NCBI GenBank assembly: GCA_029721435.1 | Contig: CM056578.1 | Location: 17,124,411-17,188,410 of the forward strand | Direction: 5' to 3' | From: Gymnothorax reevesii | Lineage: Eukaryota; Chordata; Actinopteri; Anguilliformes; Muraenidae | Length of the DNA: 64,000 bases | Shown here: one piece after another, positions 22,248 to 32,962 of the stretch | How the letters are laid out: every line of letters starts with the position of its first letter | Position numbering within the stretch: the first letter of the stretch is position 1 | Program-made: the position numbers and the translations under genes | The notes under the pieces: generated by a model | What the model was told of the DNA's origin: nothing | Seen by the model: the letters and a program-made list of their open reading frames with translations, nothing else | Databases searched by the model: none

Positions 22248-25200
22248 ATGGCCGAGGTCATCGAGAATGTGTCAGGTAAGTGTTCCTCAGGTTTGAATAG
22301 GTGTTGTAGCTTGTCAGCTATGTAGCCAGCGAACTTCTGATCGAATTAAAAGATTTTAGGCCAATTTAATTAACGTTAATGACATTAATTGGAATGCTAC
22401 TAGCTGATTAGCGAACGTTATATAGCGGTATGTCAGTTTGCTGCGTCGGACCGGTTGAAATATAACTTTGGCTTGCTAACACTATGGAGTTAATCTTGCA
22501 TTGACAGTATTTTGAGTGCGGAGAATGTTAGCTCACTAAACAGGTGATAGATAGTTCAAGAAAGTGAGCTGAGTTCGAGGTCAGCTAGTTAGCTAGCTAG
22601 CCAATTTAGCTGCCGGTCGGCATGTCGGGGCAAGTTGGATAGCCGGCTATTGTTACGAGCCAAATGCTAATCTGACGTCAATGCCCGTTGTTTGAGAAGA
22701 ATTCATGCATTTTGCCGTTAACTAGCTAACTAATGGGCCTAAAAATGTAATGATTTATTGATGATTTCACGTGGAGAACGTTAACCAAGCAAATACTGTG
22801 GCTAATGTTTGCATGTCTTGATGGGTCAAAACACAGCACTGGTGCAAAATATCTAACACCAGACCTAAAAATTATAATCCATTTTTTCTGTTAAAAGCAA
22901 GCATTTTCTGTAGCAGGAGGACCTTGCCCACAACTGCTGTTTAGGGCAGGATAGTATTCCCTGAGGTATGGATATTCCCGGTCATATTTTGCAAAAGTCA
23001 GTGCTTAACGAGGATACAATGAAAGTACTAATCAAGAGGGCAATCACAAGCTACATTTAATATTAGGATCCACTGGTTTAGTGTCTGTGGGAGAACTGTT
23101 TCAAAACATTAAAGTCTGACGTTCACTGAAGCAGCAGAACAGAATTTAGCATGGCCTTCAAATGCAGTATGTAACGAGGACACAAATGTACAGCAATTTT
23201 AATTTGAGGCCTAGTCAATGCAAAAGGTATGTCAATGTCAAATAACATTTACTGCATTTGGAGAGGAATATACCAAGGCAAATTTTCTGGATAAGTGAGT
23301 ATCTGCTGAAAGAGACCTTTTAGCTTCAGTGTTCCATAAAGCCGTATGTAACATGGATATTCCAGGAGTAAGTTTTCTAAAGAAGCTACATTTTGGTACA
23401 GACCAAAATTAATCTAATAAATGGGCTGCAAAATAGACCAAATGAAAATCTAGAATTAAAACAGCAGGAAAAAAAAACACACCAGATGACATTTTCTTCT
23501 AAGCTGGGTGTAAGTAACATGAACATGGACAGTCAGCCAACTTTGAAGTTGTCCATTATAATGGGAATAATGGAAGAAAGGGACAAAGCTATGACCTTCT
23601 ATACAAACATGAATGTTTATTCTAAAAAATGCAATAATTATTGGCCGATGTTATTCGCACTTCTACGTGTGGCCAATGCTTAATTTTTTTCTTGGCCACA
23701 CTTAGAAGTGCCAGTTGATGACCATCCCAGTGCCGCTTAAAATAAGTTTGGCCAAGAAAAAAATTTTAGCTTTGGACACACTTAAAATAAGTGTGGGCAA
23801 TGGAGCAATGTGCATCTTGGCCACACTTATAAGTGCGTCTAATGCAAATTTCGATAAATTTTTGTGCTTTGACACACTTAAATAAGTGAAAAGTCACTTC
23901 GATTTTTATTTGGGTACTGGCCATTTATAAAGGCAGCCTCACCATCATAGAACCATCCCTAATACGATTTAAAAAATACAAGTGACTGTGAATTTCAGTT
24001 TATTGACATGGAGGGCCTGAAATATCATTTCATTGCTGTTAGTAACGTAGACAGATTTTGTTCGGCGATTCTGCATTGAATTTGAATGTTGTCTATGTTT
24101 CGTTCTTCCTGCACCAGTGTACCAGTGACAAAAATGTCAAAATGCGTCGATAATACCTTGTTGGGACTACCTCACAAGTGTTGGATAATTTAAGTGACAA
24201 AGTGCTGCTCATTAATAAACATACTGATCAAATAATTTTCGATCAATAGGCCTGGATCATGAGAAAGTTTGAGACAGGAAAAAAAATTCTCGCGTGTCCA
24301 AATACGTACACCCAGCATTTTATGGCAGGTGCACAATACAAGCACTCCGGGCAGAGTTATGCCCGTTAATTTCTATATTTTACAAAGGTGCAATTCCTAA
24401 ACAACCGCTAGATTAAAAGGAAGGCATCTTTAAGCCATTGAGGGATGTTAGTAACAAGACGATATTGCCATGGAAGTACGTAATATTTGCAAAATAATGG
24501 ACACAAAACTTCAATCCGTGCCGGAATTTTCTTGTTCTGCCACAAGGGGTCTGTGATTGCCATGCCGCCGTAAGCCAGTCCTCTACATCCTCGGACCCGG
24601 ATGTCCTAAAATAGATCCGATGAATTTTTTAAATAAAAAAATAACAAAGCTTTACGTAATCTAGAAATTGGACACAGAACGAAGTAACCTTACCTTTGCT
24701 TGATTTATTTTTTTTACATGAACAATTTTAAATCGCAAATTACTCTGACTAAGTTGCCACATTAGGACATTGTTTCACGGCATACTGGTGATTCCCTCAC
24801 TCCTCCAATTTTTCCACATGTTTGGTAAAGATGTATGTAACGAAGTTGGACACGAATGATTACGTACGTCCATGACTTCGGACTTATGCAGCTATCTGCT
24901 TACAGCTACTGGCACAAAACTAAAGCTTCTAGACAGTAAAATGTGTTTCAGAAGTGTTCTGAAACATACTCATACTAAAATAAATGTTCTACACGGCAAG
25001 ATAAATGATCAGGGCTGGCACATATTCTCCATCTATTCTCCGTCTTAGATTTTTGTCAGGAAAATCTGTACAAATTTGGATTGGACATGGCTCCTAATTC
25101 AAAGTGTTTTTGGCAAGGTGCTATTTTTCACTGGAAGTTCTCTCTCCAGGAGGTGTAAATTCATACTAAAGACAAAACTGTTATTTTCATTTTTCAATAA

Positions 25201-25949
25201 ATCATTTATTCAACTTTTAATTGGGGGTAGATAAATGTAGTATCAGTACCGTGATTTGACCGTTATTTATTTATTTATATGAAAGTTGATGGTTTTTTTT
25301 TTAATGTGTATTATTTATTAACACGTAAACTCTAACTTTCCACTTCACTTCAGACTCGGGGAATGCATTTTTTCATGTTGGTGAACAATCTCGCATGCAC
25401 TGTGCAACTGCCGGTTGCAGCGCTTCACTGATCACACTCATACTGAGAGAGTTATTCAAGCCTGGGACGCCACATTTTTATGGCTGCAGCATTAACTACA
25501 TCAAGTGGACTATATGTAGATCTTGTACATAATTTTAAATACATTTCCCCGTGATTCAGATTGACATATTTAAGATCATTAGAAGCACTGGGACCTCCAC
25601 GAGAATTTACAATAGGCTTGGAGTTCCACAAATTTGAAAACAGCAGCTACGTCTGTTGGATCTGTGTATGGGTCTGTTGGGTCAGTAGCTTTTATGGGGT
25701 TAACCTACAGCTTAATGACCATTGTTTTTTCTCTATGCAGGTAATGATTGTAGTCACTTTGATGCCTGACATGTCCACTGAATCTTCTTTATTGCAGTGC
25801 AGCTGACCTGTATGGCTTATGACATGGTAGTGTTGCGCACTAGCGAAGTGGTGGGAGAATCCATTCAGAAACTGGAAGATGAGCTCAATCAGTGCAAGGC
25901 GCTGATAGAGGCCACCTGCTTGGAAGCCATGGGCAAGAGTGCGGAGTAA
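22248..25949 (+). CDS. Small coiled-coil protein, probable C5orf58 counterpart
   Basis: Function unknown. Coding exon 1 is 22248-22275, ending at a perfect donor (TCAG/GTAAGTG); exon 2 is 25798-25949, after a TTTATTGCAG acceptor. Together they encode 59 residues, MAEVIENVSVQLTCMAYDMV to CLEAMGKSAE, with a heptad-like helix in GESIQKLEDELNQCKALIEA. The ATG at 22248 (AAAATGG) is the first in frame. The frame stays open upstream to a TGA near 22131 and reads LEELNELSKEIEK, so an unseen upstream exon may supply an earlier start. A competing acceptor four bases on would give a quick stop. The name is inferred from position: in human, C5orf58 lies between FOXI1 and LCP2. A poly(A) signal is at 26240-26245. 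The gene model is better supported than the name. Confidence 0.65.
22276..25797 (+). other. 3.5-kb intron of the small gene
   Basis: Starts GTAAGTG and ends TTTATTGCAG. No protein-coding sequence was recognised. It contains a cluster of CACACTTA palindromes (23657-23885) and a recurring TAAC...GGACA motif spaced at roughly 170 bp between 23000 and 24850, which hints at an old tandem array. Confidence 0.6.
23657..23711. repeat. 20-bp stem hairpin
   Basis: GCACTTCTACGTGTGGCCAA (23657-23676) pairs with TTGGCCACACTTAGAAGTGC (23692-23711) with one mismatch and a 15-nt loop. Related CACACTTA/TAAGTGTG palindromes follow at about 23775-23797, 23816-23837 and 23874-23887. Confidence 0.8.
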
Positions 25950-28900
25950 AAGATGCAGCAGTGTTTGTGAGGAGGGACGAGCTGTCAATTTTCAGCAGCA
26001 AATTCTCCATCAGGTGCCTAAATGCGATATTATAGCAGAATGACCAGACCTGGCTGAAAAGGTTGTACTGCATAGCAGAAGGTGATATCTTTTAAGTTCT
26101 TCCACCATATATCTGTTTTGGCTGTTTGAGCTAGATGTTGTTGGTCATGTTTCGGGAAAAACACACTGGTCATGAGTTGAGCAAGAGTGAAACACAAACT
26201 GGCACTTGGCTGATCTTAAATATTGTCCCTTTTTTTGTGAATAAACCGAGAAACATATTCCTTATTTATTAATTTGGTTCCAGAAATATTTGTTATAGCT
26301 GTTGTGAGCTTGCGGCCCACAAAAATATTTATTTGCCAGTAGGCCTTACCCAGTTGGGATTTGGGCATAGTAACCTTGCGCAAGGAACTTAAAATTGTTT
26401 CCTAAAGAGTCGTTTTTATTGCGCTAGTTTATTTAGTATTGTGTTCTGTTTAACTGCATGTAAGCTATAACCTTACCAGAATAAAACAATTCACAGTGCA
26501 AATAAGATGCAAGAAGCCTATATCCTTTGAACTCACTCACTCACTACTATGGTCAATGGAATATTAGGATTGTCTTGCTTCTATTCCTTTCTGTTTCATA
26601 GAAAACAAGGGGAACATGAGGAAGGGGTGAGCTTTCTGCCCAGCTGATACAAACATTCACACAATGTTGCAGTAAATCATTCGCCATGTCACAACATTGG
26701 TAAAACATATTATCATCCACTTGTGAGCACTTTTCTGGTGCTTGCAGACCCACGGGGTTTGCTTCAGGGTTACTTGTCTTAACTTCACATTCAGTGTACT
26801 AGCCAGCCACACATTAATGCAGTTCCTTTAATTCCACTTACTTGAAACTAGAAGAATACAAGTGAGGCAGTCACAACACTCAGTGAAAGAGAAATACTGT
26901 GTAATCAATCATATATTAGAAAGATGTTTGTTGTCACTTCAGTTTAGTTCATTAGTTCATTTCAATTAATTTCCTAAAGGGCAATTATTTTTCAGTAACG
27001 CCTCTTAGAAGAAACCCACTAATGGGCACATAGACACAATTAAAAGACATAATAACATCTATACATTGATATAATTAGTAATATCAGATGGATAACAAAG
27101 CATATTAGATAAAGAAAGGCATCTCATGAAATTAAATGTTTTTTGGGGGGAAAAAAGGAAGATTTCCCTTTCGTCCACCAGTGAAAACCATACAGAGGAG
27201 TTAAAGGAAATATATTGGTAAAGGTTTTTAACGGCTATCCTTAATAAATGTGAAAATGAGTATCGTTTTACAGTTCAGTAAACAGTAGCTAATAGTCATT
27301 TTATCGTTGACAAGAAATTAAATGAAAATGTTCACAAATGATCTGCTATAATTTGCTATTTTGTCATTACTTTGTGGAAATTAAATATATTACTTCATAT
27401 ATTGTATATTATTGTATCTTTGCTGATAATCAGCAAAAGTGACATAAATTATTTCATTACTACTAGGTAGTAAACATAATTATAATTTCATTTTTTTGAT
27501 AACGGTGAGCTACTGATTACTGAAGTTTAATTATATCAGCAAAACGTATGGAATCATCGTCTCTGCATTCACCTTGTCCACCTCCACTGCAGATCCTTCA
27601 TGTTAACACTATTAACTATGATGTAGATCCTTTTCAAATTTTATATTCCTTGACATCTTATCAAGGCAGAAAACTGAATTGATTTTAGGCTTTGTTCTAT
27701 TAATAAAAATAAATAAATGAATTAATTTCCTGGAACACCTGAATAACACCATATTGCCTGATATGTAAGCTATATCACCATAAATTTTGCCATTTTATTC
27801 CTCTCCTCATGACCGATTATTGCTGAATACTACAGCTAAAATATCACTTAATTTAGTGATAAGTAGTTCAGTTTATTTCTGACTGAATGAAAAATAGTGA
27901 AGTCTATTTTTTATTACTAAGAGGAAATGCAGGCAGTCTGATCATATAAAAGATAAAATTGGGCTCAGTTTATAATAATGTAGTTAGTTAAAGAACTAAG
28001 TACTTACATTTATTACTGACTTTCCTGATAAATAGTGAAGTGTATTTTTCATTATTAATAAGTACATTTGAGCAGTCTGAGGATATCTAACGTAAAAATG
28101 GGTTTGGTTTGTAATAATTTGATAAGTGAAAAAAGTTAATTTTATTAAATCCACCTCTTAACAAATTGCAATGCATTCAGAGGAATAGTTGAGTATATTT
28201 CTCATCATTAATTGGGTCATGTGTGTAGTTTGAGGATATCTAAAGATGGATTCAGTGTATAGTGATTTAAAGGGGCACTGCTTTGTTAAGATCTCATTTT
28301 GCTGTGGCATTACTCTTGCCATCCAATACGTCTGGGGCAATGCTGTAGCTAGGTTTGCTTTTGGGGGGGGGGGGCTTTCGCTTGTGGACTTTTGCTGATA
28401 TACCCTTTGCTATTGGAGGCGACAGTGTGGGCCTGGTTAATGATAATTTCACCATCTATTAACAGTGGTTATTATAGAGTGTTACCAATATATTTGAATC
28501 TGTTTTAGTAAATGAGAAACATTAGCTCGACAGAATAAAAAGTCTGCGTCGGATACTCAGAGAATTGTCAGTAATTAGTGAAGGTAGATGATGGATGTAG
28601 CCATTGGCACTGTGTTTATCTCTGTTACGCTGTACATCCGAGTCAGAGGTGGGACATCTGGGCTCTGAAGATTGAAGTCCTGAAGGGGTTTTTGCTAATG
28701 CATTCAATTCCTCAGCAGGAGGTAAACCTAAATGGTCAAATAAGCCAGCTGAGTTCATAGGTGTAAAAAAACCCAAAAATGCCAGATGCGACTTTTACTT
28801 TATGAACCCTGCACTTTCCACCCTTGGTCTAAACTGCAATGAGGACAGGATCCCAATCAGCTACTACATCTGGTAAATGTAATAGAATCAGATAAAATGC

Positions 28901-29726
28901 AACTCTGCATTTGTTCAATGTATTCCCCAGAGAGGGTTGGGGGTCCTCGCATACACAAGGGCAAGCTTCAAGGCTGCAACACATTTGCTGTGGTTTAGCT
29001 ATTTCCCTCCTCTATAATTAGCTGTTTCCGAGTGAGTGACGAGAACTGGGGTCTAGGTGGCCATAAGGCATGCATTTATTCCAAATACTACAAGCGTAGT
29101 TGAACTTTTTGCAGAAATGTCAGCACTTGCAATAAAAACTCAGAAGAAATTACAATACAGACAATACTCCTATATTTATATGTTAAATGAAATGATATGA
29201 CCAGCTATAGTGCACTCTCCATTCAGGGACTTTGGGAAAATCCAGTCAAAACTGCCATCCAGTCAAATTTATGCATCTGAGTTCCTCAACTGGAAGAACA
29301 ATTGCCTGAAGGTAATGAAAAGACAAATGGCTTTTCATAGTGTTTAGTTTATGTTTCCATCATGACATGATTCTAAATTATGTTTTTTTTTTCATCTTTC
29401 TGAAGAAGTAAAGACATCATCTGTGGTCACTTAATATTAACACTAGATAAATGCATTTTCATCAGTGTTGAGATCATGACACCGATGTATGTTACCTACG
29501 ATTGTCTGCTGTGCTGCTTGTAGGTGTTTGAAGATATTTTGTGAAAGTGGATAACGCATGACTATCAAGGCATATCATTTTAACGGAACTCAGGCCAAAA
29601 CAAAGAAAATTTACACTTAAGAGGTAATGCCAAAGAGGATGTGCCTTTAAATTTGTAGTCGGTGGTATGCAGCCAGCCGCCATGACCATAGAGGATCTTG
29701 CTGATGTGTCATATAGTGCCATGTAT
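25950..29726. other. 3' UTR end and AT-rich intergenic DNA
   Basis: The poly(A) signal AATAAA at 26240-26245 fits the small gene's 3' end. Beyond it I see only short open frames, a G run near 28361-28373 and plain AT-rich sequence. No repeat family was recognised. Confidence 0.5.
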
Positions 29727-29942
29727 ACCCTTATCCCACCAAAGCAGTTCCCGTGCCGGTTCCAGGGCTTTTGCTGTTCCAGTTCTCAATAATTTCCACG
29801 TGCGAACCAATAAAGAACCGGTCAGCTTTTCCACCGCTAGAGCCGATTGAAAAGCCATGTCATTATGTCACTGTGTATGTATGTATACATCACGGCATCC
29901 TTGACATCCAAATACGAATGATTGAACACCATTTGACAGCTA

Positions 29943-31643
29943 CAGTGGGGTGCAAAAATTTGGGTTCCCCAGGTTTAAATGTCTGTTACAATTAATCTCC
30001 AAGCAATTGAAAGCAATCCTTAACACTAAATGCTACAAAGTTAAATGTGACACATTTCATCACATTATTAAGCAAGAATAATTTTTATGCCCCCACCTCG
30101 AATAAGCGATAAACTAGCAATCTATTCACTCTTAACCCCACTTAATCAGACGGGCGGGGGCATATGCCATGCTCCGTGTCGCTCGTTATATTTCACTTTT
30201 TATAGTTTCAAAATAATAAAACAAGGAAAAAGGCCTTGTGCAAAAGTTTGGGAACCCTGTCAGCTAGTACTTTGTAACTCCTCCTCGGGCAGCTATGAGA
30301 GCTTGCAAACACTTCCTGTAGCCAGCTCATAGTCTTTCAATTCTTTGGAATTTTCCCCCTTTCTTCCTGACAGAACACCTCTAGCTCAGAAATATCTTCG
30401 GCCTTCTTGCATGCACGGCAGGTTTGAGGTCTGTCCACAGATTTTCAATAATATTCAAGCCTGGGGACTGTGATGGCCATTCCAAAACCTTCATCCGGTA
30501 TAGTTCACGTCCTTGTCTTGCTAGAATACCCAATGTCTCTTCAACTTCGATTTCTGGACTGAGCTTTGAACATTAGCCTCTTGACTGTCTTGATATTTGA
30601 TGGAATCCATTCTTCCTTCCACCCGCACTGTATTTCCTGTGCCCTCAGCTGCTCCACAGCCCCAAAGCATTATGGATCCACCTCCATGCTGAACAGTTGG
30701 CAACATCTTCTCCACAAATGCTTCACCCTTTTTTCTCCAAACATACTCTTAGGTTGTGGCCAAAAAGTTCCATTTTGGGTTTGTCAGTCCAAAGCACATT
30801 GTTCCAATAGGCTTGAGGTTTTTCAGGGTTTTCTTTTGCATACTTCGGACGCTTAATTTTTTGTCGAGGTTGTTGGAAAGGCTTCTTTCTTGCAACTCTG
30901 CCATGTAGGTCTTTGCTGTTCAAGGTACGCTGCATTGTTGTCCTGTGAACAACTAGACCTGTATCTGCTACTCTTTTTTGCAGCTCTTTTGCAGCGATGT
31001 GTCGGATCTTCTGAGCATTTCTCGTCAGATCTCAGGCCATTCTATCTGAAATTTTCCTTTGTCTTTCAGATCTTGCCTTGACTTCAATTCTTCAATTTAT
31101 TTTCCATTTTCTTACGATGTTTCTGACAGTAGAAATGGGTAGTTTGAAACGTTGGGAGAGTTTTTTTTTTTATCCCTCTCCTTGTTGGTGGAAATGAATT
31201 ATCTTGATTTTGACATCCTTGGACAATTGTTTACTGGAACTCATGGTTTTTAACACCAGACACAACGAGCAACACATTCAGAGACTTTAGAAGGCATAAA
31301 GTGACTTCAGAATATATAGTTCTACCCTGGAATTATATTCACCTGACTCATTGAAGCCCTAATGAGTAAATCACCTGGGTCTGGGCCTGAGTAATCATCT
31401 TCTTCAAAAGTAACAAAGAATGATCCAAAAGGGTTCCCAAACTTTTGGACAGGGCCCTTTTTCCTTTCTTATTATTCACAATCTCAGAAAAATTCAAATA
31501 AAAAGAAACCTTGCTTTTAATTTTACGGAAAGGTGTCATATTTAACTTTGAAAGCAAACCTGAACACTAAATGCTACAGTCACTTGAACATTTATTGTAA
31601 CAGGCATTTAAACTGGGGGTGCCCAAATTTTTGCACCCCGCTG
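29943..31643 (-). mobile_element. Tc1-like transposon nested in the MITE
   Basis: The 1.7-kb element has inverted ends CAGTGGGGTGCAAAAATTTG and the inverse of CAGCGGGGTGCAAAAATTTG. TA target duplications are at 29941-29942 and 31644-31645. It contains an extra insertion of about 100 bp near 30089-30189 and a decayed transposase on the minus strand. Confidence 0.9.
30380..31245 (-). pseudogene. Decayed Tc1 transposase
   Basis: From the high end, pieces of the N-terminal DNA-binding region are followed by NVLWTDKPKMELFGHN (first catalytic Asp region, about 30765), HGGGSIMLWGCGAAEGTG (about 30670) and the [15 protein letters not shown] C-terminal core near 30470. Frameshifts and stops separate these pieces, so no complete protein is possible. 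Confidence 0.75.
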
Positions 31644-32040
31644 TATACATAGTTTAAAAAGACGCCGGCTACGTCCGCGAAGACTGCTAAGAATCTAGCT
31701 GGTTTGATTCTTATTAATACAGATTGTAAGATGTTAATATATAGCCTTCTTTGTTTGCTAGCTAGCTCCCAGAGCCGTACTCACAGTACTAATACGTTGC
31801 GTCCATTTTCTAATCGTTCTTCTTTTTGGCTCTTGCAATTTCAAATTGGTTATTGGAGTAGTTAAGCCCACTCCCAGCCTCCTGATGTTACTGGTCGCCT
31901 TTCTTCTGGCCCAGCAAAGATGTTGTGCTACTCTGGAACCACTTTTGCAGGCTGGGAACCGGTTCTCTGTCTGTGGAAACAGCAAAACTGATTCCAAATT
32001 AGGCACTGGCTGCGGCACCGCTTTGGTGGAAAAAGGGTAA

Positions 32041-32836
32041 TAGTGACCATTATTTGATCTAAGTTGTCAAATTTGCTGTGCCAATCAAGTACATTGGGAG
32101 TGAGTGTGTGCTTGAAGATTTAGGAAGCTTGCAAGGGAGCAGAGGGTAAAAGATCAGCACATTTATTCCCAAATGGATATGCTAATCCATTACTCAATTC
32201 AGGGATAGACCATGTACAGAAGTAAAGAAAGGTAAAGTTCCATTAATTTGGCATTGAGCTGGTTTTTTTCAGGCCTAATAGAAATAAAGTATCTGGAAAT
32301 GGGATCCAAATTCCCTGTTTAAGTCAGAAATGGTGTGCTGCTACAAAGATAATTGTGATTTAAAGACAACCCTGCTCTGCAGCGTTAATCGCTTGACCGC
32401 AAACTCTGCAAGCTCCCACAGTTCCACACACACCTGGAGCCTGTTGCACTAAGTAGGATCATGCAATTATCCAGCTGAGTAATCCTTCTTATGAGGAACA
32501 GGCCCCAGGTCACATGATCCCACAGTTAAACAAGCTGTCATAAACTAGGAATGAAGAATGCATTTAAATTAAAAACAATCATACGCTAATTCTAGGTTGA
32601 AAAAAATCCAAACAAAATGTTAAATAACCATGGACACTGGGAGGCCAATGAGGGTGGTCACTGTGCTATAGTTGATGTAAGTGTGCCCCCTCATGGCAGC
32701 CTTTGATATCACATCCTGAGCAGTCATCGCAGATCTTATATGTGACGTTGCATGTCTTTCAAGGATTGATACTTCAGCATCCTCTCTCCTTCCATCTCTT
32801 ATGGTCCTCTGGTGGCAGTGTTGTCACATTGTGCGG
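32041..32836 (-). other. Downstream region and likely 3' UTR of lcp2
   Basis: Between the MITE and the lcp2 stop codon no other gene is visible. On the minus strand an AATAAA at 32162-32167 could end the lcp2 transcript, giving a 3' UTR of about 0.67 kb. Confidence 0.45.
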
Positions 32837-32962
32837 TCAGTACCCCGCGGGGTGCGTGAGCAAACACTGCCGCTGCTGCCCCTCCCGGCGGTCTTTGGCG
32901 TCGATCAGCAGAAGCGGCATCTGCATGTGGTGATCTATGATATCTCTTACCCTTGGGAAGTT
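32837..32962 (-). CDS. lcp2: lcp2 last coding exon, SH2 C-terminus
   Basis: Acceptor TTTGTGCAG. Reads [20 protein letters not shown], then [11 protein letters not shown] and stop TGA at 32839-32837, closely following the human DIIDYFRKMPLLLID...LTHAAGYP end. Confidence 0.94.
   Translation of the reverse strand, partial: NFPRVRDIIDHHMQMPLLLIDAKDRREGQQRQCLLTHPAGY

Larger units (their letters stand above)
29727..32040. mobile_element. hAT-like MITE split by a Tc1 insertion
   Basis: The left end ACCCTTATCCCACCAAAGC and the right end, read in reverse ACCCTTTTTCCACCAAAGC, form inverted repeats. Matching GAACCGGT blocks follow on both sides. The outer element is 29727-29942 plus 31644-32040, about 0.6 kb without the insert. 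No transposase is seen in it. The hAT label is inferred from the look of its ends; the target duplication is unclear. Confidence 0.6.
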
